Under the pieces are notes generated by a model. The model had not been told where the DNA came from, searched no databases, and saw nothing but the letters and a program-made list of their open reading frames with translations. Of a stretch of 64,000 nucleotides of DNA, positions 11,862 to 23,249 are shown in pieces (positions within the stretch are counted from its first letter, which is position 1; the number at the start of each line of letters is the position of its first letter). The stretch covers positions 992,001 through 1,056,000 of the forward strand of contig JBLDXI010000026.1 of the NCBI GenBank assembly GCA_047495785.1, written 5' to 3'. A program made the position numbers and the translations under genes. The DNA is from Lepidodermella squamata (lineage: Eukaryota; Gastrotricha).

Positions 11862-12104
11862 CCATTTGCATAATATATGCACACACTAATAATAATAATA
11901 CTACGCCGTTTGAAACTCGTTCAAATAGCTATAACTTGACCCCAGATAGCCCAAGTAAATCAAATTTTACATATTCTACATCCCCGCATCAAGACGGTCA
12001 GTTTGACACCGGTTTCGAGCTAAAATTCGTCAAATTAAGAAAATTTATTTTCCCATGTTCAAATAGCATGGTTAAGCTACATTACTGCACGGCGTAGACG
12101 ATCG
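11862..12104 (-). repeat. Dispersed repeat, copy 2
   Basis: Reverse complement of copy 1 at 1622-1905. It includes the GCCGTGCAGTAATGTAGC end, the TTGACGAATTTTAGCTCG block and a short TTATTATTAGTGTGTGC end. It differs from copy 1 by scattered substitutions and an unexpanded GT tract. Confidence 0.75.
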
Positions 12105-12108
12105 TCAG

Positions 12109-12540
12109 TCACGCGTTCGACTCGGCCGTCCTCGTTTTTACCATTTTCGAGAGCAAGCATGCATCCGCATTTGCTTTAACAGCTACTTGGACATCGACAG
12201 AAGTTGTAGTGATCACGCAAGGAACTAATGTTGGATTGTTGAATCGTTTCGCGACCTTAAGAAAACCGAAATTGCTGCAACTTGACCGGTCCGCAATTGG
12301 AAGCATCTGAGTAATGAGTACGTGGTCCTCGAAGACGCTGAAATCACGCGCTTGCGCGATAAAATTATTAACACCATTGTAGAGAACCCAAAGTCCACCT
12401 AGCAAGTACGGTGATACAGATAGTAAACGGACGGTGGCGAAAGTTACCTTTATCGCAGAGTGTCTGTAAACCCGTAATTTACGAGATAGACATCGAATGG
12501 AATCTGGGCAGCGCGCGGGAAACTTCAGCCATCTTATCAA
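12109..12540 (-). CDS. Uncertain open reading frame, 143 codons
   Basis: A single uninterrupted frame starts at an ATG and ends five bases before dispersed repeat copy 2. It shows no signal peptide, clear membrane helix or recognisable domain. Its length is unusual for chance in this AT-rich region, but I found no splice sites or polyadenylation signal to support it. It could be an exon, a transposon relic or chance. Confidence 0.2.
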   Translation of the reverse strand: MIRWLKFPARCPDSIRCLSRKLRVYRHSAIKVTFATVRLLSVSPYLLGGLWVLYNGVNNFIAQARDFSVFEDHVLITQMLPIADRSSCSNFGFLKVAKRFNNPTLVPCVITTTSVDVQVAVKANADACLLSKMVKTRTAESNA

Positions 12541-13178
12541 GAAGAGATGAAACGTGAATCATTGAGTGAACTCATGTTGTTTTCCAAATACTAAGAAACA
12601 TGTATAACTCGATGTATCTAGAAGTCAAACAAAATTAGAATTTTATAAACAATTCCAAGAGCTGAGATTAGATGCAGCATTTTCAGCGCATGCATCTGAT
12701 TGAAAATATAAGATGGTGAATCAGAAGCAGAAACAACGTTTCCAGGAGGTTCCCCCGTTCGAGTTTTGAGCAGATATGGACATTCAAGATTTTTTGAATC
12801 TTTTGTCTTTTGGAGAAAGCAGGCCTTGTTTTCAAGGAAAGGCACTAAACCATTGTTTGAGAAACTCCCTTTAAAGTGACAAGTGGAAGGAAATGCGATA
12901 TGGAGAATGGAGAAGACACTCGCACGGCTTGCACATACTATGGGGAGCTAGGTCGCAAAACACCGAAACAGTAAAGAAACCAGGATTTTATAACCCCGTC
13001 TTTATCCTCGATTGTAGATATTACTTATTTGCAATGAAGATCACCAAATGGTCAATACTCATCTTCAGCAGTGCTTTCCGTGCTCCTTCTTTGAAGTTCC
13101 GATGATTAAGCTCCGGTTCCCACACCTCCCCGATTGTTTTCCTACAGAAACGCTGAGGTTTCCCACAGAAGTAACTCA
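12541..13178. other. Intergenic stretch
   Basis: Short overlapping frames only; nothing recognised. Confidence 0.4.
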
Positions 13179-13186
13179 GGGCTGAC

Positions 13187-13875
13187 CAGGGACGGCGCCA
13201 GGGTTCTGCTGTCAGGGGGCGAGCTGGGGGCAATCACTAACGATACTTAGCTAGCGAAAATACGGCAATTTTGCGTATATGTGTGTGAAAGATTGTAGCT
13301 GAGCGTTAAAATTAGAGACAGTAACAAAAGCTACCAATAACGACACAAAAATCTGCATGCGAGCGAAGCGAGCTTTAGCTAACGCTATTTTTTGAAAATT
13401 ACACTTTACACTCAGGGACTAAGGTAGAAATGTTTCAATATTTGGATCCACTTTCCCTAATCTGGAGTTTTCAGGAGTCTCGATCTCAGCAAATTCTTCC
13501 GCGCACGGGCGTGAGGCGTCGTAAACCGTCACTACCTTGCTGAGTGCATTTCTCCCCACTGTGCGCCCCAGCTATATCGGTTAAAACTAGAGATATTTTG
13601 AAACCTTATTGATTGTTGAATTGAGTCCCTTAGAATCCCTTAGAAAGCAGCCGATACAAAAAAACTAGGAGTTCCAGAATCAGAGCGCAAATGTAGACTA
13701 CTGGCCATAACGCGAGCGTAGCGAGCTTTAGTTGGCGTTATTAATGCCTAAAAGCAGGAGCCTAATAGCCTAAAAATGCTCCAAATTTGGGTCGAGAGCT
13801 GAAAATTTCCAGGGGGGGGGGGGGGGGGCGAGAGTTCGAGAAAAATCTCGCCCCCCCCCCCTGGCGCCGCTACTG
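13187..13875. mobile_element. Non-autonomous hAT-type element with perfect 8-bp target duplication
   Basis: The ends are imperfect inverted repeats: left CAGGGACGGCGCCAGGG, right (reverse-complemented) CAGTAGCGGCGCCAGGG, both followed by a G-rich block and GGGCGAG. The 8-bp sequence GGGCTGAC flanks both sides (13179-13186 and 13876-13883), the target duplication length of hAT elements. No transposase frame exists in the 689 bp. Near the right end a 17-G run (13812-13828) faces an 11-C run (13851-13861). The motif GCGAGCGAAGCGAGC occurs at 13359, with a one-base variant at 13712. Confidence 0.92.
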
Positions 13876-13883
13876 GGGCTGAC

Positions 13884-16529
13884 TAGGCACTTTGCCATTT
13901 ATCGATAAAGTTTAATCACTTGGGTAAATGACGCATAACGCGTTGTACTGCCACTTCGGCGCAAAAAGCTACGCAGAATTGAATTTCCGCACATGGTTTT
14001 CTGAACTGGCATTGCGTAAGACTTCGAAATCATTGATAATGGATATTAAATGGACATGTCCTGACAACATCTGTGCGGAAATGTAACCGAATTTTGCGAG
14101 CCTTCCGGATCGGAAATGCCAGCATATCGCTCTAAGCTCTAAAATAGGATTAAAAATGACCAAACTGCCTCGGATTTGAAGAAAAAGCTGCTTTGTTAGA
14201 CACGGTAAACAACTTGTTGATTTAATTTGATGTTAATTTATATAAAAAAATTATTTTTGCTACCAATTTACAATTTCTGATTATTTGTAAGCATTTATTT
14301 GCGAAATCAATTATTTATTTTCCGAAGGTTTTTCGACGTTGCGTTGTTTTCTTCGACTCGAGCTTTCGCCTCACTTATGACCTTATGCTGCGCCACGATC
14401 GTTTAAAAAGAACACCATGTATAGGGCCGCTCTCACTGATCTCACTGATTAAGCTAACGCCAGCCACGATAATCAACTGTATAGGTGAACTGGAGTTGGT
14501 CAAGACACAGGTAATTAAGCTGCACGAGATTACCCAAAAACCCAAGGGTAAAAATGTCGATATTTTTCGGCACATGATTTCGGCGTTTTTTGCTGAAAAG
14601 CTGAACAAAACAGATGGCGCACACGAACAATGAGCTTCCCTTCCTTCCTTTGTAATCGTCGCATTTACACGAGCTACTTCTTAATTATCGATGCTAATTA
14701 CTTCGTCATTATTTTTACTTAAGCTCAAACGAGCGCTTTTATATTTTTGTGTGAAATTTTTATGGACGCTGTTAACAATAATTCACTACGAGATATGAGG
14801 TATGAGTAAAACTAAACTTTTGCGGTATCAAGTAACTTTGCAATCACATCGTTAGCCATTAGCTGGCACGTGATTCTCATCCTGGTAAATAGAAATGATC
14901 GATTTCGCAATTATACAAATTCTTGAATATTGTCAAAATCCTCCTAAAATAAATTGTGCAAAAAATCGCGTCACTGCTGCGGCCGTTTTAAACCACCCTA
15001 TATCCTGTATTGTAGTACGATAAATTACCTGGAAAATTCAGGAATAAATTGGAAAATATCGATAGGTTTCTATGATTCTCGAGTGGTTGGCGGGGCTTTA
15101 TTGACCTAATTCCTAACTAAGAAAAATTTCTGATAAAGCCTTTTTCACTGGATGATGCCATCGAACCTCAAGTCCTGTAAATAGTCTTTTTTCAAAAATG
15201 AGATTTTTAATAAAAGTCGCGGGTAGTATTTTCGCCATCAATTTTTTCTCCCGAACAATTTTCTAACGAAATTTTCAGGAATGTTCACCCCAGACTAGAT
15301 CTATCGACTGGCGAAAACCGCATTGAAAAATTCCTCATGGTTATGAAGTTATTCAAAAAAAGCGAGGCAAAAAAGTTTGCGCATACTTCATTTGATAGCA
15401 ACCAAATTCGGGTGTTATTCCCAAAATATTACACCATCACCATGCCATCACCACAATTGCATCAATTTTCATCCGCAAACTGGACGCGTCAAATTTTGAT
15501 TTTTAATTTTAATTTTTCGAATTATCTTAACTAATTTTCCTCGGGGAAAATTGTCAAAAATTCGAATAATTTTCATAGCAAACTTGAAGCAAGGTACTAG
15601 GTACGCATGGACCTCAACCGAGCTAATTTTGAGGTTTTTCTCCACGAGCAGTCTCGATCCTTAGCTACATATTTTGAATGAGGCCAATAAGGTGGACTTC
15701 TTATGGTCTGCGGTCATTGGTCTTGGTTTTAAGACCTGGCTACAATTTCGGTCTGGGTCTTAGTCTTACTCTAAGACAAAAGGATCTGGTCTGGCTAAGA
15801 CCAGGAAAAAATGACAGACCGATAGTCTGGACCATGTTATTATCTTTTATTTTCGAAGAAAAAAAAACGCGCCCGCTCAATGAATCAATAGGTAGCGAGC
15901 AGCAGATTTTTATACGAGTCCGGTTATTTTATGAAACACCCTGGAAATGCGGTACGTGTCCAGCAACTTTTGGTTGGATATACGAGGAATGCTGAATTCA
16001 TTTTGTCTGACACGTTTCGCAATGTGCTTATCCCGTGCGCAAACATATCCCCATACGCAAAATATATTCAATCAACTCAATTGAACCCTTTTCCATTTTT
16101 GATTAATTAATTTTGATTAATAGACAAATCAGCTTGCTGCTGGTTTGTAGTTTTCATCCATGCCTCCTATAGAAAATTCAAGAAAGTATGTGAAAGATTA
16201 TAGTAGCTATGTCTTTAATCGTCTCATATTTCATTTCCAAGACGATTTGTTTGATAGCAATTCGCCATCGCAACGCTGAAACAAAAAGTGCACATAATTG
16301 ATTCGATTCAATCTAGATCAATAATCAACATGAGTTAATCTAGTGTTTTCTTCAAGAAAGGATGTTGATGCTTCCAAGGTAAAATGTGCGTAGTATCAAG
16401 TATTATTGTAATTACGTTTAATTGGGGTTATCCAAGTTGCCACTCGAGCAAGACGGGACTGAAAACTGAGCGATACTCACATTTTGCGAAAGAGCGCACA
16501 GGCGCACCCTATTTCGACTGGTAAACGCC
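13884..16529. other. Intergenic stretch upstream of the class C receptor gene
   Basis: No supportable gene. A plus-strand frame at 14385-14633 (82 codons, hydrophilic C-terminus) could be a terminal exon but has no context. Around 15690-15830 the DNA is full of GGTCT/AGACC words forming several hairpins, apparently a degenerate low-complexity patch. Confidence 0.4.
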
Positions 16530-18794
16530 ATGTTTATTCCAGTTTCCCTAGCAATCAGTTTGGTTGCAATCTTCGGAGGGCTAACAACATTCTCCGCAGC
16601 TCCCGATTTCTTCAACTCGCCCCCGAAAAACGCAACAAAAACTCTCATAATTACTAATTTGATCGCTTACCCAGCAGCAAACGCCTGCAACATCACATCC
16701 AACATGTTGGCCGATCATGTCAACTCAAGGCCTGACTTTTTGCCCAACTATCTCGTCAAATTTGTCCCTGGCAACAGCCGAACTGCCAATCAACAACTGA
16801 TTCAGATAATGGAAAGGACTAGCTATCCTAACAGCACCTACATCGCTCCTATCATAACAGGGCCTGATGCCACTTGTGAAGAGGTAGCTAGAACGCTTCG
16901 GGGTATGCAAACAATCCTCTACTCACCAACATGCGGAGGTCCGATTTTAGTCTCACGCCGGCCTGTCGATTTCAATAACATGTTCTCCACCTCTTCCCCG
17001 ACCGAGCGCTACATCTACGCCGGTCTGGAGGTTATGAAAAACATTGGAAAATGGAAAGAGGTAGCGATAGTCTATAGCACGGTTTCTCGTAATACGGAGG
17101 TGTTAGCCAGGTCCTATCTTGACCTGTTCGACTCTAATGGCATTAACGTCAAACAGTTCATCTACTCCTATAGCACGGTCGATATAACAACCGAAGAATG
17201 GACAGCTTTGCGGGATACTGTTCGCATTATAGCAACTATATTGCCAGGAAATGAAGATTGCCGTAGATTCCTATGCCTAGCTTGGCGAAATGGCATCAGA
17301 CCTCCCCGCTACGCCTTCATTATATGGAACACACCGTGCCTGACTACATCCATCGACCCTACAACGCCGCCCGTCTTTCCGTGGTGTGACCAGGCCATTT
17401 TCGATAAACAGCTTGAAGGTTCTTTCTCCATAGGAATTTCGGTTAATAGCAGCACCGCGCAAACATCTTTCGGATATTACGGGCCTGATCTTGATGTTGA
17501 ACTGATGCGTAGGGCGAACAATGTAACTCACGGAGACTTTTTCCAGCGCTATGTCTGCCACGACGCTCTGATGGCGACGTTAGTCACGCTAGACGATGCT
17601 GAGAAAACGTTGAACGCAAATTATTCGCTGACGTTAAGCGATTTTGCCGATGCGCGCTACCGCAAACTGGTGAATGTCGTAGTTAACGCGTCGGCCGGCA
17701 GGATTGATTACACTGGGCTGCGAACTGGTAGGACTAAGAAGGACATCAACGGCTTTGGAAATGAGAATATGCTGATTCTTCAAGCTCAAGGCAGGTTCGA
17801 GAGACTTGTAGTCGAGATTCAATATTTCAGCAGAACAGCGACCAAAGTGTACGAACCTAAATATTGGAACACTCCCTATTGGCCGGCGGGTAAGCCTGCG
17901 AAAGATCTTACTTACATTGAAGCTCGGCTACAATACTGCGGCGCTCGAATTTATGGTCCAGCAATAGGTTTAGCCTCTGCCGTTTCGATATCTCAAATTG
18001 TTCTCTACACGAGATCTAACAAGGAAGTATTTTACGGAAAATTGAAACAGATGGTGGTCCTCTTGACTTGTTTGATTCTGAACGGTTCAGCTGTTTTCTT
18101 CATCGTTGGCCGCGATTTTGCGATGGAAATCGAGTGTAAACTGATGCCGTTTCTTACTGTAATTAGCCTAACACCCCTTCATGGACTATTGTTCTCGCAA
18201 ATGTTAGCCTATAGCAAGCTGATAAAACTGAAAACGAAAGCAGATGCCAAACCTGGTCAAAATCCTCTTCATGCTAAAACGATTGTTGTCCTCAAAAGTG
18301 ATCCTGTTCAAATGAATAAAATAATTTCCTTCATCTGGCTCTGTTCTGTTCTACCCAGCTTGGCCACCCTAGCTGTTTGGCTGCTCTTCGACACGCCAAA
18401 ACTGTTATTCATCAAAGGTCCACTGTTGTTCGATGAAATCGCCGATACCTATTACATAAACGAAACGATCAGTTGCAAATCTCCCGATTTATCTCTCGTT
18501 TGGTTTGCCATCCTGCTGGTTGTACACTTTCTTCAACTGTTGCTCGCGAATTTCTTCTCGTTAAGCATCAATCGACGAAAAATGCCTGACAGATTTGCGT
18601 TTTCAGTGAAAATGCTCCGTCTGGCTGCGATTTTCGCCTTAACCTTCGCAGCTGGCAGTGTTTTAGCTGTGATTGTGGTGTCTAACGTGCAGACGCCTTG
18701 CATTGACAAGGCTATGGTTGCATTTTGCGAACTGATCTATTCAGCTATCATTGCTCTAGTTCTGTTTTTTCCTGCAAAAATTGGCAGTAACTAA
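16530..18794 (+). CDS. Class C GPCR, GABA-B-receptor-like, single exon
   Basis: The 754-residue protein has a signal peptide (about residues 1-24, hydrophobic ISLVAIFGGLTTF). A periplasmic-binding-protein-like ectodomain (about 38-440) follows, with many N-glycosylation sequons and cysteines. Seven membrane helices (about 475-750) come next and the cytoplasmic tail is very short. The region order and the TM3 cysteine after a short TM2-TM3 loop fit family 3 receptors of the GABA-B type, which sense small extracellular ligands and signal through G proteins. No cysteine-rich domain precedes the helices, which argues against metabotropic glutamate and calcium-sensing types. No C-terminal coiled coil is seen. 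Unlike its neighbours the whole gene is one open frame. The ligand is unknown. Confidence 0.82.
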   Translation: MFIPVSLAISLVAIFGGLTTFSAAPDFFNSPPKNATKTLIITNLIAYPAANACNITSNMLADHVNSRPDFLPNYLVKFVPGNSRTANQQLIQIMERTSYPNSTYIAPIITGPDATCEEVARTLRGMQTILYSPTCGGPILVSRRPVDFNNMFSTSSPTERYIYAGLEVMKNIGKWKEVAIVYSTVSRNTEVLARSYLDLFDSNGINVKQFIYSYSTVDITTEEWTALRDTVRIIATILPGNEDCRRFLCLAWRNGIRPPRYAFIIWNTPCLTTSIDPTTPPVFPWCDQAIFDKQLEGSFSIGISVNSSTAQTSFGYYGPDLDVELMRRANNVTHGDFFQRYVCHDALMATLVTLDDAEKTLNANYSLTLSDFADARYRKLVNVVVNASAGRIDYTGLRTGRTKKDINGFGNENMLILQAQGRFERLVVEIQYFSRTATKVYEPKYWNTPYWPAGKPAKDLTYIEARLQYCGARIYGPAIGLASAVSISQIVLYTRSNKEVFYGKLKQMVVLLTCLILNGSAVFFIVGRDFAMEIECKLMPFLTVISLTPLHGLLFSQMLAYSKLIKLKTKADAKPGQNPLHAKTIVVLKSDPVQMNKIISFIWLCSVLPSLATLAVWLLFDTPKLLFIKGPLLFDEIADTYYINETISCKSPDLSLVWFAILLVVHFLQLLLANFFSLSINRRKMPDRFAFSVKMLRLAAIFALTFAAGSVLAVIVVSNVQTPCIDKAMVAFCELIYSAIIALVLFFPAKIGSN

Positions 18795-19112
18795 AAGTTT
18801 TGCCAAAGTCGCATTGTCAAACCAGATTTGATGGGAATGAAAGAACTGGAATTTGAGGAATTTCCGAGTGTTTGCTGGAATGCTGGGCACATGGTTGTTT
18901 ATTCAGTGGTGAACATTTTCTGTTGTGCGTAACCTGTACTGAACTTCCATGATCATGTTCATGTTCTTTATCTTTGATTGAGAATTGAGTTAATTGAGAA
19001 AACACTAACTCCTCTCATGTTATCACGTTATAGAACTGAGTTAACTTTAAATTGTTTCAGTTTTTTACACAACGGCACAATTTTAACATAAATTTTCGAA
19101 AATGTGTAAGTC
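18795..19112. other. Intergenic spacer, converging genes
   Basis: Shared 3' flank of the plus-strand class C receptor and the minus-strand GPCR. No gene seen. Confidence 0.5.
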
Positions 19113-20262
19113 TCATGCCGTAGTGAAGTTGAGTGAAGATTGCTCATGAACTGAAGGGGTAGGCAGAGAGTCTAGCCTTGTCGCTGCTAAGGGAACCTTC
19201 CTGCAGACTAATTTCTGCAGGAAAGCCTTTCGGAATAAGCTGTTGCCCACAAAGTATATGAGGAAATTTGCGCAGTACTCAACGATTGAGAGCAGTAACA
19301 CGGTTGAATATATTTGCCGCAAGGTTTCAGCATCGATTCCAGTGTGGCGCCAGAAAGAATGAGTCAAAGGATTCAGAATAGCAATCTGAGTTACTTAATT
19401 GCTGAAAACAATAGCAATTCTTAGAATTTCCACTTACCGGTAGTTCTCCGATAACTGTTACACAGCTCGCCGCAATCAAAGTGATTGTGAGCGACCGTTG
19501 ATTTCGACTATGGTGGTTTGCTATCATGGTTGATCTTTTCGACTCGCGATACACAGCTGTTATCAGCATTGTGTTAACAGCGATGAGGAAAATACTAGAT
19601 CCTGGAAATTACCGACAAAGTAACACCGTCAAATGTAGAGGGTGATTCTTACCAATATTGTAAACAATGAAACGAATGACGGAATAAATTACGAAGAAAT
19701 TATTCCACGAGGGACTTGATTGCGTATCGTCGAAGCATTGCCGCTTTTTCGGGTTGAAGACGAAAGCTAGCATCCTAGGGAGATTGAATATGGTTATGGC
19801 CAAAATAACACCCAAACATCGCCGTTTTGCAGCATGCCGTTGCCTCGACAGAGCCAAAGTGTCGTTTTGTGAGATTCGATTTCTCGTTATGAACACATAC
19901 CTCTCGAGTGTAAGCGCGCATGTGAGAACAAATGATGTTGTTAATCCCCAAGTAGTAAGTGGCCATGAGATGTAATTCGAAATGAAGCGCAGCCATTCAA
20001 CCTCTAAATCGCTTTGCCTGGCGATGATGAACAAGATTTGGCTGATATTATGCACGAGTTGCACAGCAGCCAATGCTGTTAAGTAAACGTAAGTAGGCGC
20101 TTTGAAGATCTTAGAATCTCGCATTATCGAAATGCTGAGTGAATTGTAAAAAAATGCGACAAAGACCAAGGGTGGGATGACATAATAAGATATGGAGTCA
20201 TAATACCCTCTTTGAACAATACAGTTGCTTGAATTGGATGTCTTGAAATCAACTATGGCCAT
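19113..20262 (-). CDS. Rhodopsin-class GPCR, FMRFamide-receptor-like (paralogue 1)
   Basis: Three exons: 20262-19653, 19601-19438 and 19385-19113, joined by introns of 51 and 52 bp; they sum to 1047 bases (348 residues). The extracellular N-terminus is short with an NSS sequon. Seven helices follow: TM1 near YYVIPPLVFVAFFYN, an APTYVYLTALA stretch into TM2, and TM3 ending in LERYVF, an ERY form of the DRY motif. TM5 crosses the first splice. TM7 contains EYCANFLIYFVGN and runs into an FRKAF helix-8-like tail. The pattern matches invertebrate peptide receptors of the FMRFamide/myosuppressin type. It is clearly paralogous to the gene at 26212-27458, with one intron at the same place (after GELP/GEIP). 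The peptide ligand is unknown. Confidence 0.85.
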
Positions 20263-20387
20263 TTTATTATATATTATTACAACTGCGCTTCTCTACTGGA
20301 CGGTTTTTAGTAGATTTCTGTTTTGAATTGATGTGCGCAATCAAGATAGCTCGGTATATTTTTGGATCATCTTTGAACAGAAATCGA

Positions 20388-22988
20388 TTAGTTTCTCGCC
20401 ATTGTGTCTCTAATCCATGGAAGAACAGCGCAGACCCTGCTAAATACAGCGGGCGTTTCTAATCCACATCGCGCTGATCCCCAGGAAACTACGCCTATTA
20501 CTTTCGCTAGGCCTGAGGCGGTGCAAATCAACGGTCCTCCGCTATCACCGACACAAGTAGTAGGCCGTCCATCACCTACACAGATTTGAGCATCGGACAA
20601 AGTAATACCAAAGGCGTTGAGACAAGCTTCAGTGCTGTTTACTCTCATTTGGGCCATTCGCAACACATCGGAGTCGTAACTCGCTGCGAAATGAAGATAG
20701 CGAGTTCAAACGGATGATTTTTATTTCAGGCTCAACTTACACTCCGTCCTTCCCCATCCGGCAACCATCACTCTTTCACAACCATCGATAGACGTAGCCG
20801 TAGGCGAAATGGTGCTCTGGCATGTAGATGCTTCAGGCAGGCAGATGGGCTGTATAAATGACTGAAATATGACAGGAGCGCTCAGCTTCACCAGAGCAAA
20901 ATCATGATTCCAGTTATCTTTTACATCGTAGCTTGGATGACGGAAAACCTGATTCGATCGAACGTCATACCCACCTTCGTCGCCAAGCGAGAGGTCATGC
21001 CGGCCGATGAGAGCTCTGACATATTCAACCCGGGCGTCCCTCACTCTGTCGGTGATGCAATGGGCGGCTGTCAGCAGCCATTGGTCTGAAATGAGGGCCG
21101 CCCCGCAACCAATCATCAAATCGGAGCCATAGAATTTGGTGTAAGTTTTGACTACCCAAGGGAAGTCGCCGTGGTTAGCAATGGTCCCTCCATAGATTGG
21201 ATTTAACGCCGTAGTACCGCATTGGTCATTAGGTTGCGACGATATCGTTGAAGTAAGTCTTTCAGATGATGTTGTGGGGGGTTTTCTAGTTGTAGTTCGT
21301 CTGGTTGTTGTAGTATGCTCGGTAGTGCTAGTCTGCGTAGTAGTCGTTCGTGTGGTGCTGGTTGTGGTTCGTCGAGTTGTATCCGATTCATACACTCGGT
21401 TGCAACTTCGCTCATCGGAGGAATCGGGGCAGTCCCCTTTTATAAGCTCAAAATAGAGCCAGGCCTATGCATCTACAAGACAACAAACCGTCACCATCAC
21501 AAACCCAAGATCTAATAAGTATGATACGTTAGGAAGGCCAATTAAGTAAGGGGACACTTACTTGCGAATACAGAGGCCATTTGAAGTACAGCGAAAGCCG
21601 TCACAGACCATCTATGAATTTCTTTTAATCTCAAAACTCCTTGTTGTAAGATAATGAACCTGGCCACAGTTTTGCTCATCCGAATGGTCTCCACAATCGT
21701 TATCACCATCGCATCTTTATTTAATGAAATAATTACGAAGTTGAGCATAAAATTGTAACTGACCTAAAATTCCGATGTACGCATTTCGAGTTATCGCATT
21801 TGAATTGTTCTATTGAGCATAAATACGGGATTGAAGCCTGGAAAAAGACGGATGCAATACATTCAGTGGTGCATATGGCTCAACAAACTGTGTCTTTATT
21901 TGAGGCAATTAAAGTGACTGGCCTTGTTCTTGTGGTCCAACGCATAGATGGGCAGTCCGTCTCATCGCTGTTGTCTCCACAGTTATCATAGGAATCACAT
22001 CTAATCCACGACGTGAATGACTTATCGCAAACAAATCTTTTCGGTTAACCTTTTCGAGGAAGAGATGCATCGGAAGTTCTTGCACTGGAAATCATAAATC
22101 GAGCATGGCGCCATTGTAGACGTAGTGGTCTGCTGAAAGCGTAGTTGAAAATGTTACGAATTACAAAAAATAGAAAGCTAACTATTCTTGTTCTCGTGGT
22201 TTTAACGGGGGCCAAAGTTGTTGTCTCGGAAGCCGAAGTTCGGCAGTTCATCTCATCAGTGCTGTCGCCGCAATCGTTTTCATTGTCGCAGACGTAAGCA
22301 GCATTGATGCAACCTCCATTCATGCATGAAAAGCCCTTGCAAACTGGTCGTTCGGTTGTTGTTCTGCGAGTTGTCTGAATTTTCAGGATTGAAAAGCCTG
22401 CTAGTGATCGTTAAACCTACTGCGCCTACTGCTCTCAGCTCGAAACAACCAACTTCATCGCTCCCATCTGGACAATCCTGGTAGTAATCGCACCTTTTCA
22501 AGCAATTATAAAAGTCCATGCTAGATTATTCTTGTCTTACACGTATTTGCGGTTGATACATTTGGTACCTCTGAAGCAAGGAAACTCATCGGCGCCACAT
22601 TCCTAAACCAGATTGGAGGTAAGCTGAGTGTTAAGTTTGAATTTATATGCTCACATGAATGCTGCATCTGAGTTCATCACTTCCGTCTCCTAGTGAAAAA
22701 TCGGAGAAATAGGTCAAAATACACCTAAATTGCAGCCAACCACAGTTATTAGCCCCGTCACATCTTGATTATAAATTCAAGATTTGAAAAAAGTCTGAAT
22801 TCGTAAGATAAGCCTAACCTTTGAATTCCTTTTATACAACGCTGGTTTGAACAGACGAATCCATTGCATGGATAACGAGCACCCACTGATAGCTGGGCAC
22901 AAAAATCATGATGGATCGTTTGAATTTGGCAAGATAACCAAACCTGAATCAACAGGATATCAATAACACAAATGAAAACACGTTGCAT
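20388..22988 (-). CDS. Secreted modular serine protease, six LDLa domains plus chymotrypsin-fold domain
   Basis: The start is ATG at 22988, giving a signal peptide split by an intron ([15 protein letters not shown] then LSVGA). Six LDL-receptor class A modules follow, each with the CDGxxDCxDxSDE calcium core, spread over 22930-21400, with Thr-rich linkers. The protease domain is in exons 21436-20741 and 20683-20388. It has LTAAHC (His), HDFALVKL (Asp) and CVGDSGGP (Ser), so the triad is intact. The residue at position 189 (two before the GDSGG cysteine) is Thr, not Asp, so trypsin specificity is unlikely. The mature N-terminus IYGG follows Asn-Pro with no Arg/Lys. Introns are about 50 bp and one exon is only 23 nt. 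Estimated length is about 650 residues. It is a tandem paralogue of the next gene upstream. Role inferred: extracellular protease cascade, perhaps immunity or development. Confidence 0.85.
21487..21509 (-). other. 23-nt microexon inside an LDLa module
   Basis: Between the exon ending in CTSNGLCIR and the catalytic exon starting in DCPDSSDE, the only in-frame solution is a 23-nt exon encoding SWVCDGDG. It is bounded by introns of about 50 and 52 bp with GT/AG ends. The neighbouring paralogous protease has an equivalent small exon. Coordinates are accurate to a few bases. Confidence 0.6.
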
Positions 22989-23249
22989 TGCCAGGAATAA
23001 AACAATAACCACTATTCAGGGCAATTTACCATGTATGACATTACAACTACTACTTTATTCGCCGTAGTGAAAAATACGTGTTGAAGATTTTTCATCCACA
23101 TAAAAAGATTTTTTTTCTTGGAAGTTGAACACGAAATTGGAATATCCATGTTCTTCTAAAACTTGTCATATCAAGCTGTACAGCAGTTTCCGCAAAATAG
23201 ATTAAAGGACCGGAACTTTAATTTATTCTTGAAAACAATTTAAGAAACA

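Noticed and set aside
15678-15995. 105-codon plus-strand frame rich in Leu/Arg/Gly
   Set aside because: It arises from a low-complexity GGTCT/AGACC patch with many hairpins; no motif.
16418-17822. Minus-strand frames within the class C receptor gene
   Set aside because: They are antisense shadows of one long coding exon with clear domain structure on the plus strand.
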